From: Bacillus sp. X1(2014)
GTDB lineage: Bacteria > Bacillota > Bacilli > Bacillales_B > DSM-18226
Reading direction: 5' to 3'
Assembly (NCBI RefSeq): GCF_007678255.1
Contig: NZ_VEED01000028.1
Location: forward strand, 1-46,912
DNA length: 46,912 nucleotides
Shown here piece by piece: positions 7,961-15,895 of the stretch; position 1 is the first letter of the stretch; each line of letters opens with the position of its first letter. Under the pieces are notes generated by a model. It ran no database searches. It saw only the letters and a program-made list of their open reading frames with translations, and had not been told where the DNA came from. The translations under genes were made by a program, and so were the position numbers.

Positions 7961-8560
7961 ATGCTTGAACGTGGCATTAACCAACATATTCAGGCAATTG
8001 CCTATCAAATTCCTAAGGAGGGTAATGTATTTAACGGGGATAGCATTTATATGAAAGTAACTGAAGATTACTTTATTTGTGCGGTTGCTGACGGTTTAGG
8101 CAGTGGAGAGCATGCCTTTCATTCATCGGATGCTGTTCGCAAGGAAGTGGAAAAAAACCATGATAAAGAGGTAGAGGTATTAATCGAATATTGCAATCAG
8201 GTTCTTAAGTATAAAAGAGGTGTCACTCTATCCATTTTAAAGGCACATTTTTTACAGAAGACTTTCACCTATAGTTCGGTGGGAAACATTCAGTTTGTTC
8301 TTTCTTGCCCCTCAGGAAAGTTTATCTATCCACTGCCTATCCTGGGATATTTATCTGGGAGGCCCCAAAAATACCGATGCGAAACATTTTCTTATGAAAA
8401 GGGATCAAAATTTATTATTCATACGGATGGTCTTGCGATACCTGGTTTAAAGTCATTAGCAAGCTCCTCTAGTTCGATTGAAGAGATCTCAAACTATTTA
8501 GATAACCATGTGAAAACAAGGAAAGACGACCTGACTTATATTGTAGGTCAACTTTTTTAA
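7961..8560 (+). CDS. rsbX: RsbX, feedback PP2C phosphatase
   Basis: A 199-residue PPM phosphatase, the same length as B. subtilis RsbX when the ATG at 7961 is used. That start also puts 22 residues before the conserved 'GDSIYMK' region; an in-frame ATG at 7946 is possible. Motifs: 'CAVADGLGSGEHA', 'YPLPILGYLSGRPQKY', 'SKFIIHTDGL' and 'TRKDDLTYIVGQL'. RsbX dephosphorylates RsbS and RsbR to reset the stressosome. In B. subtilis it is last in the operon, after sigB; here it follows rsbU directly. Ribosome site CAGGG is weak. Confidence 0.92.
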   Translation: MLERGINQHIQAIAYQIPKEGNVFNGDSIYMKVTEDYFICAVADGLGSGEHAFHSSDAVRKEVEKNHDKEVEVLIEYCNQVLKYKRGVTLSILKAHFLQKTFTYSSVGNIQFVLSCPSGKFIYPLPILGYLSGRPQKYRCETFSYEKGSKFIIHTDGLAIPGLKSLASSSSSIEEISNYLDNHVKTRKDDLTYIVGQLF

Positions 8561-8588
8561 TATAAGCTATTTTCGTGCCATTAAAAAT

Positions 8589-8613
8589 GTTTAATTACTC
8601 AAAATTCGGGTAT
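8589..8613 (+). promoter_or_regulatory. Second sigma-B promoter, for the RsbR paralogue
   Basis: GTTTAA at 8589-8594 and GGGTAT at 8608-8613, again with a 13-base spacer and exact consensus hexamers. It sits 58 bases before the start of the RsbR-type gene. Confidence 0.85.
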
Positions 8614-8670
8614 TAACGAAGAGTTATCGCTGTGAAGGGTAGAAGAGACTTAACTAAGGAGGATGAAAAA

Positions 8671-9492
8671 TTGCAAACATTCTATGATACTAAAAATATA
8701 TCCCAATATATTACCAATAATAAGCAGGAATTTCAGGAGAAACTATTATCGGAGGCTGTCAATGTTGCCACTAATATTGAAAGTATATTAAAAGAGGGAA
8801 ATATTGATTTATTAAAAAATGCTCATAAGCTCGTTCTGTATGTAGTGCAAGATAGATACGAAGAACTCATTGCTTTCGCTAATGAAGAGGGAATTGCTTG
8901 GGCGAAATATTCATTAACTGTTGCATTCAAATTAGAATGGGTACATGCAATTAGACGTACTTTATGGTATTTTATCGAAAAATTTGATCAAATAAATGAG
9001 AATGTTAATTTTGCAGACAATTTTTTCGAATTGGAGCAAAAAGTTAATGATGGGATTGATGAGTTTTTAAACACGTTCTTTATTAGCTATTCACACTATA
9101 AAGATGAATTAATCCTATCCCAAAGGAAATTAGTGGAACATCTTTCGGTACCTATCATACCAGTCAGTCAAACGGTAGCTGTATTACCGTTGATTGGTAC
9201 ATTCGATGCTTATCGTATGGATATTATTCAAGAAAAAGTACTAACAGATATTGCAAAGTTAAGGATTCTGACATTAATTATTGACTTGTCAGGAATATCT
9301 GAAATGGACGAAGTAACCATTGCTCATTTTCAAAATGTTTTGATTGGTATCACGCTGATGGGGGCTAAATCAGTCATAACTGGATTACGCCCAGAACTTG
9401 TTAGACAAATGGTTCATTTAGGGATCGATCTTACTAGGTATACTGAAACAAAGGCAACCTTACAGCAAACATTAAATGATTATCTTAGTTAA
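8671..9492 (+). CDS. RsbR-family stressosome co-antagonist
   Basis: A 273-residue protein, close to RsbRA length. The N-terminal half (to about residue 145) is all-helical, like the non-heme globin sensor domain of RsbR proteins. After a linker ('ILSQRKLVEHLSVPIIPV') comes a STAS domain. TTG at 8671 is preferred because AAGGAGG ends 8 bases before it; a GTG at 8632 has no site. By memory of RsbRA, 'GTFDAY' places A180 at phospho-site T171 and 'SEMDEVTIAH' places E214 at T205. The 34-residue spacing is the same, so both phospho-threonines appear to be lost. It has its own sigma-B promoter. Confidence 0.9.
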   Translation: MQTFYDTKNISQYITNNKQEFQEKLLSEAVNVATNIESILKEGNIDLLKNAHKLVLYVVQDRYEELIAFANEEGIAWAKYSLTVAFKLEWVHAIRRTLWYFIEKFDQINENVNFADNFFELEQKVNDGIDEFLNTFFISYSHYKDELILSQRKLVEHLSVPIIPVSQTVAVLPLIGTFDAYRMDIIQEKVLTDIAKLRILTLIIDLSGISEMDEVTIAHFQNVLIGITLMGAKSVITGLRPELVRQMVHLGIDLTRYTETKATLQQTLNDYLS

Positions 9493-9514
9493 CTCAAATA
9501 ATATGTATAAAATA

Positions 9515-9546
9515 CCCGGGAAGGTTCACTTCCCGGGATTTTTTTT
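9515..9546 (+). terminator. Strong terminator of the rsb module
   Basis: CCCGGGAAG pairs with CTTCCCGGG across a 5-base loop, followed by a run of T residues. Confidence 0.92.
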
Positions 9547-9678
9547 AGATTAAACTATCCATATTATACTGTGGAGGTCTTTATCATGAGCCCCCTGTGT
9601 GGGGGATAGTAAATTCGTGAATAAGTAACAACTTTTCATATCAACTTAAGAAAAATACATATTAGAAGAAGGTGTATT

Positions 9679-10785
9679 ATGAAAAATTATTGGTACCAGA
9701 CATTCGCCATCATTTCTTTAAGCATGGCATTATTACTAATGTCATCCTGTAGTCAGTCACAAGCAAAAGAAGAATACAATAAACCTAAAACTCCTCGTGA
9801 AGTTTTAGGTTTCTACACAGAAAAGGAAGGAACGTATCCAGGGTCTCAACCTACAGTTAATTCGCAATTCACCAGTTTAAGTATCATTGCTCCCTTTTGG
9901 TATAAGCTTGATGAAAAACGCCCAGGCAGTCTTATTGATTCTGTTAAAGCAGATCATAAGAAAAAGGTTATTCAAATTGCTCATAAAAAACACCTGAAGG
10001 TATATATGGTTGTACATAATCTCTTTTATGAAACCGTTGAGAAGGGCAAGCAGGTAGCCAGTAATGTACTCGATAACAATAACAACCGCAATGTTTTCAT
10101 TGAGAACATACGCAATGAAATGAAACATTTTAAATATGATGGTATTAATATTGACATGGAAAATTTGTATTTGACTGACCGAGATTCCTTTAGTCAGCTG
10201 ATAAAAAAATTGTCTGATGCACTAAATCGTGATGGAAAAGTAGTTACGGTTTCAGTCCCGGCGAACACAGGTGATTCCCGTGCTAATCCCTGGTCTCCGT
10301 GGTTTGATTACGAAAAGCTTGGTCTATATTCAGATGGATTAATGATTATGACATACGATGAACACAACGCAAGAACAAAACCCGGCTCAACTGCATCAGT
10401 CGATTGGACAGAAGCAACGATACGTTATGCTTTGAAACATGAAGTACCACCATCAAAAATTTTACTCGGTATCGCTGGTTATGGTTGGGACTGGGATACA
10501 ACTTCAGGCAAAGCCAGATATAGCTCTTATGAAGAGTTAATGGGTCAGAAAGCAAAATATAAAGCGAAAGTTCTATGGGACTCCCATTCGCAAACACCTC
10601 ATTTCAGTTACGTTGATGAAGAACATCATGGCCATCAGGCTTGGTTTGAGAATAGCCACAGTCTGCAGTTTAAGCTAAACCTTGTAGAAAAATATAACTT
10701 ACAGGGAATCGGGATTTGGCGGCTCGGTTTGGAAGACCCAATGTACTGGAAGACTATACCAAAGAAAATAAAAGTAAAAAAGTGA
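9679..10785 (+). CDS. GH18 glycoside hydrolase lipoprotein (YaaH-type)
   Basis: A 368-residue exported protein. A lipoprotein signal peptide ends in the lipobox 'LMSSC' with C24 as the lipidated cysteine. A GH18 TIM barrel follows; 'YDGINIDMENL' holds the DxxxDxE catalytic motif with the general-acid glutamate. Later strands are 'GLMIMTYDEH', 'ILLGIAGYGWDW' and 'GIGIWRLGLED'. There are no LysM repeats, unlike the spore cortex enzymes YaaH and SleL, so it is probably membrane-anchored and acts on peptidoglycan or chitin-like glycans. Single gene with GAAGAAGG before the ATG. Confidence 0.88.
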   Translation: MKNYWYQTFAIISLSMALLLMSSCSQSQAKEEYNKPKTPREVLGFYTEKEGTYPGSQPTVNSQFTSLSIIAPFWYKLDEKRPGSLIDSVKADHKKKVIQIAHKKHLKVYMVVHNLFYETVEKGKQVASNVLDNNNNRNVFIENIRNEMKHFKYDGINIDMENLYLTDRDSFSQLIKKLSDALNRDGKVVTVSVPANTGDSRANPWSPWFDYEKLGLYSDGLMIMTYDEHNARTKPGSTASVDWTEATIRYALKHEVPPSKILLGIAGYGWDWDTTSGKARYSSYEELMGQKAKYKAKVLWDSHSQTPHFSYVDEEHHGHQAWFENSHSLQFKLNLVEKYNLQGIGIWRLGLEDPMYWKTIPKKIKVKK

Positions 10786-10877
10786 TGGAAATGAACCTCC
10801 AAATTCTTTTGGGATTGTCAAATTTGATAAAAACACTTTGAAGCATAAAAAACGGGCTTTTTTGACGAAAAGTTTTA

Positions 10878-10907
10878 TTGACAAATGAGGCTAATAAGTA
10901 ATACTAT
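10878..10907 (+). promoter_or_regulatory. Sigma-A promoter of the PadR operon
   Basis: TTGACA at 10878-10883 and TACTAT at 10902-10907, 18 bases apart (17 if ATACTA is used). It lies about 80 bases before padR. Confidence 0.7.
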
Positions 10908-10920
10908 ATACTAGTAATCA

Positions 10921-10943
10921 GTAACACAAAATACCTGTGTTAC
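10921..10943. promoter_or_regulatory. Candidate PadR operator
   Basis: A perfect inverted repeat, GTAACAC-N9-GTGTTAC, just downstream of the -10. A protein bound here would block initiation. The PadR product is the obvious candidate. Confidence 0.55.
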
Positions 10944-10989
10944 ATAGTACTGAAAAAAATATAAGTAAAATATAAATGGAGGTAAAAAA

Positions 10990-11334
10990 GTGGAAAATAT
11001 CACGGAAATGCTGAAAGGGGTGCTTGAGGGGTGTGTGCTCGAAATCATCAGCCGTGGCGAAACTTACGGCTATGAAATCACGCAACAACTGCGAGAACTT
11101 GGCTTCGCTGATGTGGTTGAAGGCACAGTCTATACGATTACCATGCGGCTTGAGAAAAACAATCTGGTGGACATCGAAAAAAAACCATCCACTATGGGAC
11201 CGCCGAGAAAATTTTACACACTCAACGAAGCAGGTCAAGAGCAGCTTAAAATTTTTTGGAAAAAATGGGATTTCGTCTCAAGTAAAATTAACGAACTTAA
11301 AACTAAAATAAAATTAAAAGGAGAAGTCATATGA
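10990..11334 (+). CDS. PadR-family transcriptional regulator
   Basis: A 114-residue winged-helix protein. '[30 protein letters not shown]' is the PadR opening, and '[19 protein letters not shown]' the recognition helix and wing. '[17 protein letters not shown]' follows the family consensus 'gp.rk.Y.lT..G'. GTG start with GGAGGT 6 bases upstream. Its stop overlaps the start of the DUF1048 gene by 4 bases. It probably represses this operon and the downstream ABC exporter until a drug-like ligand binds. Confidence 0.92.
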   Translation: MENITEMLKGVLEGCVLEIISRGETYGYEITQQLRELGFADVVEGTVYTITMRLEKNNLVDIEKKPSTMGPPRKFYTLNEAGQEQLKIFWKKWDFVSSKINELKTKIKLKGEVI

Positions 11335-11672
11335 GTATTTTTGAAAAAATTATCGGAAGTCTGGATGACAAGCGGGAATGGAAGGCGATGGAGGCGCGTG
11401 CGAAGGCATTTCCAAGTGAGTACCGCAATGCTTACAAAGCTATCCAAAAATATTTGTGGACTGCTGGTGGTGGTCCCACTAACTGGAAGGACAGCAGCCG
11501 TATCTTTGGCGGCATCCTCGACCTCTTCGAAGAAGGAGCAGCGGAAGGAAAGAAAGTCACTGACCTTACGGGCGAGGACGTGGCTGCTTTTTGCGACGAC
11601 CTAGTGAAGGATGAGCAAACTTGGAAGGATAAGTATCGCAAAAAGTTGAACGATACTATTGGTCGTGGCTAA
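11331..11672 (+). CDS. DUF1048 family protein
   Basis: A 113-residue soluble helical protein matching DUF1048, a family found next to PadR regulators and ABC-2 exporters in Firmicutes. Recognisable segments: '[18 protein letters not shown]', '[13 protein letters not shown]' and '[15 protein letters not shown]'. It starts at ATG inside the end of padR (ATGA overlap), with AAGGAG upstream. A decayed second copy of its 3' part follows. Function unknown; the context suggests a partner of the regulator or exporter. Confidence 0.85.
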   Translation: MSIFEKIIGSLDDKREWKAMEARAKAFPSEYRNAYKAIQKYLWTAGGGPTNWKDSSRIFGGILDLFEEGAAEGKKVTDLTGEDVAAFCDDLVKDEQTWKDKYRKKLNDTIGRG

Positions 11673-11710
11673 CGGCGAAAGCCTAGTGGATATTCGCCTA
11701 GCATCGACAG

Positions 11711-11841
11711 TAACGACGCAAACCGTCACAGGGGACGACTTGGCTTCCTTTCCGACGAACTAGTGAAACGCTAAAACCTATGTCTACAAGTATCGTAAAG
11801 ATTTGAATCAGAGTATTATGAAACGATTGGGAAAAAAGTAA
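11711..11841 (+). pseudogene. Degenerate second DUF1048 copy (3' fragment)
   Basis: One frame reads 'VTGDDLASF' at 11725-11751, matching 'LTGEDVAAF' of the intact gene. Another frame reads 'KTYVYKYRKDLNQSI' and 'MKRLGKK' to a TAA at 11839-11841, matching '[15 protein letters not shown]'. The two parts are in different frames and no start remains. This is the tail of a former tandem DUF1048 gene. Confidence 0.65.
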
Positions 11842-11859
11842 ATTTAATAGCTCATTCCT

Positions 11860-11915
11860 ACTGAATAGCTGGTCACAAATGTAATGTGTCACCTTCACTA
11901 TTCAGTTATATTTTT
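11860..11915 (+). terminator. Hairpin with T-rich tail upstream of the ABC exporter
   Basis: ACTGAATAG (11860-11868) pairs with CTATTCAGT (11898-11906), with further pairing possible inside. A T-rich stretch follows. It may end the padR-DUF1048 transcript or attenuate read-through into the ABC genes. Confidence 0.5.
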
Positions 11916-12009
11916 AACCTAGTAGTAAGTAATACAGAATATCAGTCAGACTGAGTAGTGATGTATAGGCAATCTAGCTTGTTGCGCTAATTATAAGGAG
12001 GAAAAAAGT

Positions 12010-12771
12010 ATGAGCAATGCAGCGATTAATGTAAAAGGGTTAAAAAAATCCTTTAAAGATAAGGAAGTCTTAAAGGGAGTGGATTTTGAGGTGCAACGTG
12101 GTGAAATATTCGCACTTCTAGGTTCAAATGGAGCGGGAAAGACGACGACGGTCAACATCCTCTCAACGCTGATGAAGTACGATGGTGGCGAAGCAGGTAT
12201 TTGCGGCTTTGACGTCCAGCATCAACAGGATCATGTTCGTCAGAGCATCAGCCTGACAGGGCAGTTCTCAGCTTTAGACGGTATGCTCACCGGGCGGGAA
12301 AACCTGATGATGATCGCCAAATTGCGGGGAGTTTCCAATCCCGATCTAGTCGTCGACAATCTGCTTGCAAGATTCAGCCTGACCGATGCGGGCAACCGCC
12401 GGGCGGACCAATTTTCTGGCGGGATGAAACGCCGGCTTGACATCGCCATGAGCCTGATCGGGACGCCAGCAGTCATTTTTCTCGACGAACCGACGACAGG
12501 GCTTGACCCCGAAGCACGGTTTGAAGTCTGGAATACCGTCAAGGAGCTTGCCGGCGGCGGAACGACCATCTTGCTGACGACCCAATATCTGGAGGAAGCC
12601 GAACAACTGGCGGACCGTATCGCCATCCTGCATGGCGGAAAAATCATCACGACTGGTACCCTTACCGAACTCAAAGAGATGTTTCCGCCAGCGAAAGTGG
12701 AGTACATCGAGAAACAGCCGACACTGGAGGAAATTTTCCTCGCAATCATCGGCAAAAAGGAGGAGATGTAG
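12010..12771 (+). CDS. ABC transporter ATP-binding protein (DrrA-like)
   Basis: A 253-residue nucleotide-binding subunit of the ABC-2 drug-export class. Walker A is 'GSNGAGKTTT', the signature 'FSGGMKRRLDIA', Walker B 'VIFLDEPTTGLD', and the H loop follows in 'LLTTQYLEEAE'. The C-terminus 'KQPTLEEIFLAI' is typical of DrrA-type subunits. AAGGAGG precedes the ATG. The permease gene starts immediately after the stop. Codon use is clearly GC-richer than in surrounding genes, which suggests recent acquisition. Likely exports a drug or peptide under PadR control. Confidence 0.93.
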   Translation: MSNAAINVKGLKKSFKDKEVLKGVDFEVQRGEIFALLGSNGAGKTTTVNILSTLMKYDGGEAGICGFDVQHQQDHVRQSISLTGQFSALDGMLTGRENLMMIAKLRGVSNPDLVVDNLLARFSLTDAGNRRADQFSGGMKRRLDIAMSLIGTPAVIFLDEPTTGLDPEARFEVWNTVKELAGGGTTILLTTQYLEEAEQLADRIAILHGGKIITTGTLTELKEMFPPAKVEYIEKQPTLEEIFLAIIGKKEEM

Positions 12772-13521
12772 ATGAAAAGCAAAACAGGTGTATTACTAGG
12801 GCGTTTAATGCGCAACATAATGCGCAGCCCTGATACGATTATCACGGTGGCGATTACGCCAATTATGATGCTGCTCCTGTTTGTCTACGTATTTGGTGGC
12901 GCCATAGAAACAGGCACAGAAAACTACGTCAATTATCTATTGCCGGGAATCTTGCTGATGGCTGTTCTCTCCGGCGTCGCTTACACCTCCGTACGGCTTT
13001 TTACGGATGTAAAGAGCGGGCTGATGGCGCGTTTCATTACCATGCCCATCAAGCGCTCATCGGTATTATGGGCTCACGTGTTGACCTCACTTGTTTCCAA
13101 TGCGCTAACTATCGTGGTTGTTATCATCGTCGCATTCTTGATGGGCTTCCGATCAAGCGCTGATATCCTGGATTGGCTCGCGGTAGGGGGAATACTTGGA
13201 CTGTTTACGCTGGCACTGACATGGCTTGCTGTCATTCCAGGATTGACAGCGGGGTCTATGGAAGGGGCGACAGCTTACTCGTATCCTCTGATTTTCCTGC
13301 CGTTTATCAGTTCTGCCTTTGTCCCTACCGAAACCATGCCCAAAATTGTCCGTGCGTTTGCTGAGAACCAGCCTGTGACTTCAATTGTGAATGCGATACG
13401 TGCCCTCTTATATGAAGGGTCTGTTGGAAACGATATCTGGATTGCGCTTGCCTGGTGCGTCGGCATCATGGTCATCGCTTACTTCTTCGCAAGTAAAGCA
13501 TTTAAACGCCAGTTAGGGTAA
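12772..13521 (+). CDS. ABC-2 type permease (DrrB-like)
   Basis: A 249-residue membrane subunit with six predicted segments, including 'TPIMMLLLFVYVFGG', 'LLPGILLMAVLSGVAY' and 'IVVVIIVAFLMGF'. 'PLIFLPFISSAFVPTETMP' is the conserved ABC-2 motif near the fifth segment. The ATG directly abuts the stop of the ATPase gene and AAGGAGGAG lies inside that gene's end, so the pair is translationally coupled and forms one exporter. Confidence 0.92.
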   Translation: MKSKTGVLLGRLMRNIMRSPDTIITVAITPIMMLLLFVYVFGGAIETGTENYVNYLLPGILLMAVLSGVAYTSVRLFTDVKSGLMARFITMPIKRSSVLWAHVLTSLVSNALTIVVVIIVAFLMGFRSSADILDWLAVGGILGLFTLALTWLAVIPGLTAGSMEGATAYSYPLIFLPFISSAFVPTETMPKIVRAFAENQPVTSIVNAIRALLYEGSVGNDIWIALAWCVGIMVIAYFFASKAFKRQLG

Positions 13522-13584
13522 GTACACCATCAGTTCGGTGTCTCGTGGCAACTAAATCTTCCGAAATAAAATTTATGTTTGGAA

Positions 13585-13629
13585 AAGCAAAATGTAAATG
13601 TTGAAGTAAGTCAAACTTATTAAGTCTAA
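13585..13629 (+). pseudogene. Remnant of an MFS gene 3' end
   Basis: Bases 13588-13629 match 4645-4686, the end of the MFS gene at 3415-4686, at 37 of 42 positions by my count. The frame reads 'KQNVNVEVSQTY' then TAA, against 'KQNVKVEVSHTYKV'. Nothing else of that gene is visible to the left, where the ABC cassette ends. Confidence 0.65.
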
Positions 13630-13643
13630 ATGTTAAATAGAAC

Positions 13644-13667
13644 AGGCTGCCTTGCAGCCTTTTTTTT
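13644..13667 (+). terminator. Terminator after the ABC exporter cassette
   Basis: AGGCTGC pairs with GCAGCCT across a 3-base loop, followed by seven further T residues. Confidence 0.88.
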
Positions 13668-13670
13668 AAT

Positions 13671-15113
13671 TTACTTAGGTATGTCATTCACTTCATTTGC
13701 CACCCGGATTCCTGATTCAATTGCCCCTTGAATCCAACCGTGGGTAAGGCCGGTATGCTCACCAGCAAAGTGTACTCTTCCCTCAGGTGTAGAAATATGC
13801 GGATATAACTCCAAATCCTGACCCGGTTCAAAAGAGGTAAAACCTCCGCAAGAATATGGGTTTTTACTCCAGCTAAAAGCAGCTCCCGTTACGAATTCAG
13901 AATAAACCTGATACCCAAAAATTTCTGCCAAGTTCATTAATGCAATTTGGATCATCTCTCTTTCAGATAGACTCTCCAACGTTAAGGCCTCATCTGCCCA
14001 CGTATAACTCGCAATAACAACCGCAGGTCCTTTTGTACCAATACCATAGCTTGGGTAATAGGAAAAACGAATGGGCAGATCAGTTATCGATTTACCACCT
14101 AATTGTCCTGCTTTTTCCCAAAACCTACTTTTAAACTCGATGGCAATCTTAGAGGAGGCCATATAATTGAGTTCGCGAATCGCTGTCCTTTTAAAATAGG
14201 AGAACGATTCATAAGGTTCGACTTGCACAAACCGGAACGTTGAAAAAGGAATAGTCACAATCGCAAGCTCGCCAGTAATACTAAAACTCTCATCGGTTTT
14301 TTGGTGCTTGCAATGAATGGTTACACTGTTTTGATATTGAGATATTTTCATCATTTTTTGGTTGAACAAAATGTTTTCGTATAATTGTGGTTGAAAGGCT
14401 TTAGGCAATCGATCCATGCCACCCGTTATCTCATAAAATTTCTTCGTTCCGTTTAAGATGATGAGTTCTCGTAATATCTCTACAAATGTCATCCCCATAT
14501 ACGCTTCCAAGTCAACAAGCACACCGATCATATCATTTGCACCGACAGAAAAATAATAGTTTAAGAAAGAGCCTAACGAAAGATTTCTATATTTCTTTTC
14601 TATAAGAGGCCAATTCTTTTTAGGATCTTGTTTTATAAAATCGATGATTGGCTGGATGACAGAAAACAAAAGTTCTTCCGACGATTTCCCTTTCTCATTT
14701 GGTTCAACAGGGTATTTTAAAATACTGGGATCCTTTTCAAACAATTGAAGCCGCGTTTTAATGCCATTTGCGTAAATGATGTCATTTGGGGTTCGGTTGA
14801 TAAATAGATTGGTAGGTAACTTAAATTTTTTTATATATTCCAAGGTTAATTGATGTTTTTCGGGAATTCGCATCGGTCCGGCATTGAAAAATAAATTCTC
14901 GCTAAAAGGCGTTCTTATTGTATATACACGTCCGCCAACTCTATCATTTGCTTCCAGAATGGTGACTTTATGACCTGATTCCTTTAATAAAGAGGCGGTA
15001 ACCAGTCCAGCCATGCCTGCACCAATAATAATAATATGTTTAGGATTATGAGACTTCTTAAGACCATTTCTAATGATGGTCATCATTTGTTGCTCCGTTA
15101 ATGGGGAATTCAT
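13671..15113 (-). CDS. Flavin-containing amine oxidase
   Basis: A 480-residue FAD enzyme of the monoamine/L-amino-acid oxidase family. The dinucleotide motif is at residues 27-45 ('IIIIGAGMAGLVTASLL'), followed by 'ILEANDRVGGRVYTI'. The C-terminal FAD motif is 'VHFAGEHTGLTHGWIQGAI'. It oxidises a primary amine or amino acid to an imine with H2O2; the substrate cannot be read from sequence. No signal peptide, so cytoplasmic. ATG at 15113 has GGAGGT about 12 bases upstream, slightly long. Single gene, convergent with the ABC cassette. Confidence 0.88.
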   Translation of the reverse strand: MNSPLTEQQMMTIIRNGLKKSHNPKHIIIIGAGMAGLVTASLLKESGHKVTILEANDRVGGRVYTIRTPFSENLFFNAGPMRIPEKHQLTLEYIKKFKLPTNLFINRTPNDIIYANGIKTRLQLFEKDPSILKYPVEPNEKGKSSEELLFSVIQPIIDFIKQDPKKNWPLIEKKYRNLSLGSFLNYYFSVGANDMIGVLVDLEAYMGMTFVEILRELIILNGTKKFYEITGGMDRLPKAFQPQLYENILFNQKMMKISQYQNSVTIHCKHQKTDESFSITGELAIVTIPFSTFRFVQVEPYESFSYFKRTAIRELNYMASSKIAIEFKSRFWEKAGQLGGKSITDLPIRFSYYPSYGIGTKGPAVVIASYTWADEALTLESLSEREMIQIALMNLAEIFGYQVYSEFVTGAAFSWSKNPYSCGGFTSFEPGQDLELYPHISTPEGRVHFAGEHTGLTHGWIQGAIESGIRVANEVNDIPK

Positions 15114-15330
15114 GTGATGGGGGCAACCTCCTTTACATTTCCCATAAATTGCCTTATTGCATTATATACAGTTAAAAGAGGGGTTATGTTCTATTTGTAA
15201 TCTTGAGTACATGAATCTCTAATCATAGGGAAAATCAACCTTTTCTTTTACTATCCGTTTGTGCTATAACATAGGAGAGAAGGACCCTCCAATCATGAGA
15301 AAATGGTCCTATTAAAAGGGGGGCATGGGT

Positions 15331-15876
15331 ATGAGAGTGGAACCGACTGAACATGTTTTGAATATTTTACGTTATATCATTAGGTCTGCAGAAGAGACGG
15401 ATGCAAAGAACTTGTCAGAAGTAAGATTGCAGATCGATGGTGAAACAGAGAATTTGGATAGGGAAAAGGGCGAAGCCTTTATAGATGAATTGGGATTTAA
15501 ACGGATTATTAAAGAAGATACAGAAAGTAATAGTAATTTATTTTTAGTTGTTGAGGTCAATGATAGAATTGTAGGTTTTTCAAGATGTGAAGGGAGCAAA
15601 TTGAAAAGATTTGCTCATAAAGTAGAATTTGGCGTCTGTATTTTAAAAGAATTCTGGGGTTATGCGATTGGGAGAAACTTATTACAAGAATCTATTCAAT
15701 GGGCGGACTCAAACGGAATTAAGAAAATATCATTGGCTGTTCTTGAAACCAATGATAAAGCCATTATGCTATATGAAAAATTGGGTTTTGAAGTTGAAGG
15801 TATTTTAAAAAAGGACAAGATCCTATCCGATGGGAATTACTATAATACGATTTTGATGGGAAGGCTCAATGAATAA
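15331..15876 (+). CDS. GNAT-family N-acetyltransferase
   Basis: A 181-residue GNAT domain. The acetyl-CoA region is 'EFWGYAIGRNLLQESIQWA' and the C-terminal motif is 'NDKAIMLYEKLGFEVEGIL', both typical of RimJ/RimL-like enzymes. I start at ATG 15331 because the AAGGGGGG site ends 7 bases before it; the ATG at 15325 is too close. It lies 19 bases before an AAA ATPase gene and is probably cotranscribed. Substrate unknown. Confidence 0.85.
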   Translation: MRVEPTEHVLNILRYIIRSAEETDAKNLSEVRLQIDGETENLDREKGEAFIDELGFKRIIKEDTESNSNLFLVVEVNDRIVGFSRCEGSKLKRFAHKVEFGVCILKEFWGYAIGRNLLQESIQWADSNGIKKISLAVLETNDKAIMLYEKLGFEVEGILKKDKILSDGNYYNTILMGRLNE

Positions 15877-15895
15877 TAAACTTAAGGAGAATTAG

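Noticed and set aside
11024..11311. Alternative 95-residue frame inside padR
   Set aside because: The PadR frame has the ribosome site, the family motifs and the ATGA overlap with the next gene; the alternative has none.
12240..12845. 201-residue open frame opposite the ABC ATPase gene
   Set aside because: Antisense shadow in a GC-richer gene. The + strand has complete Walker and signature motifs; the antisense product shows no family pattern.
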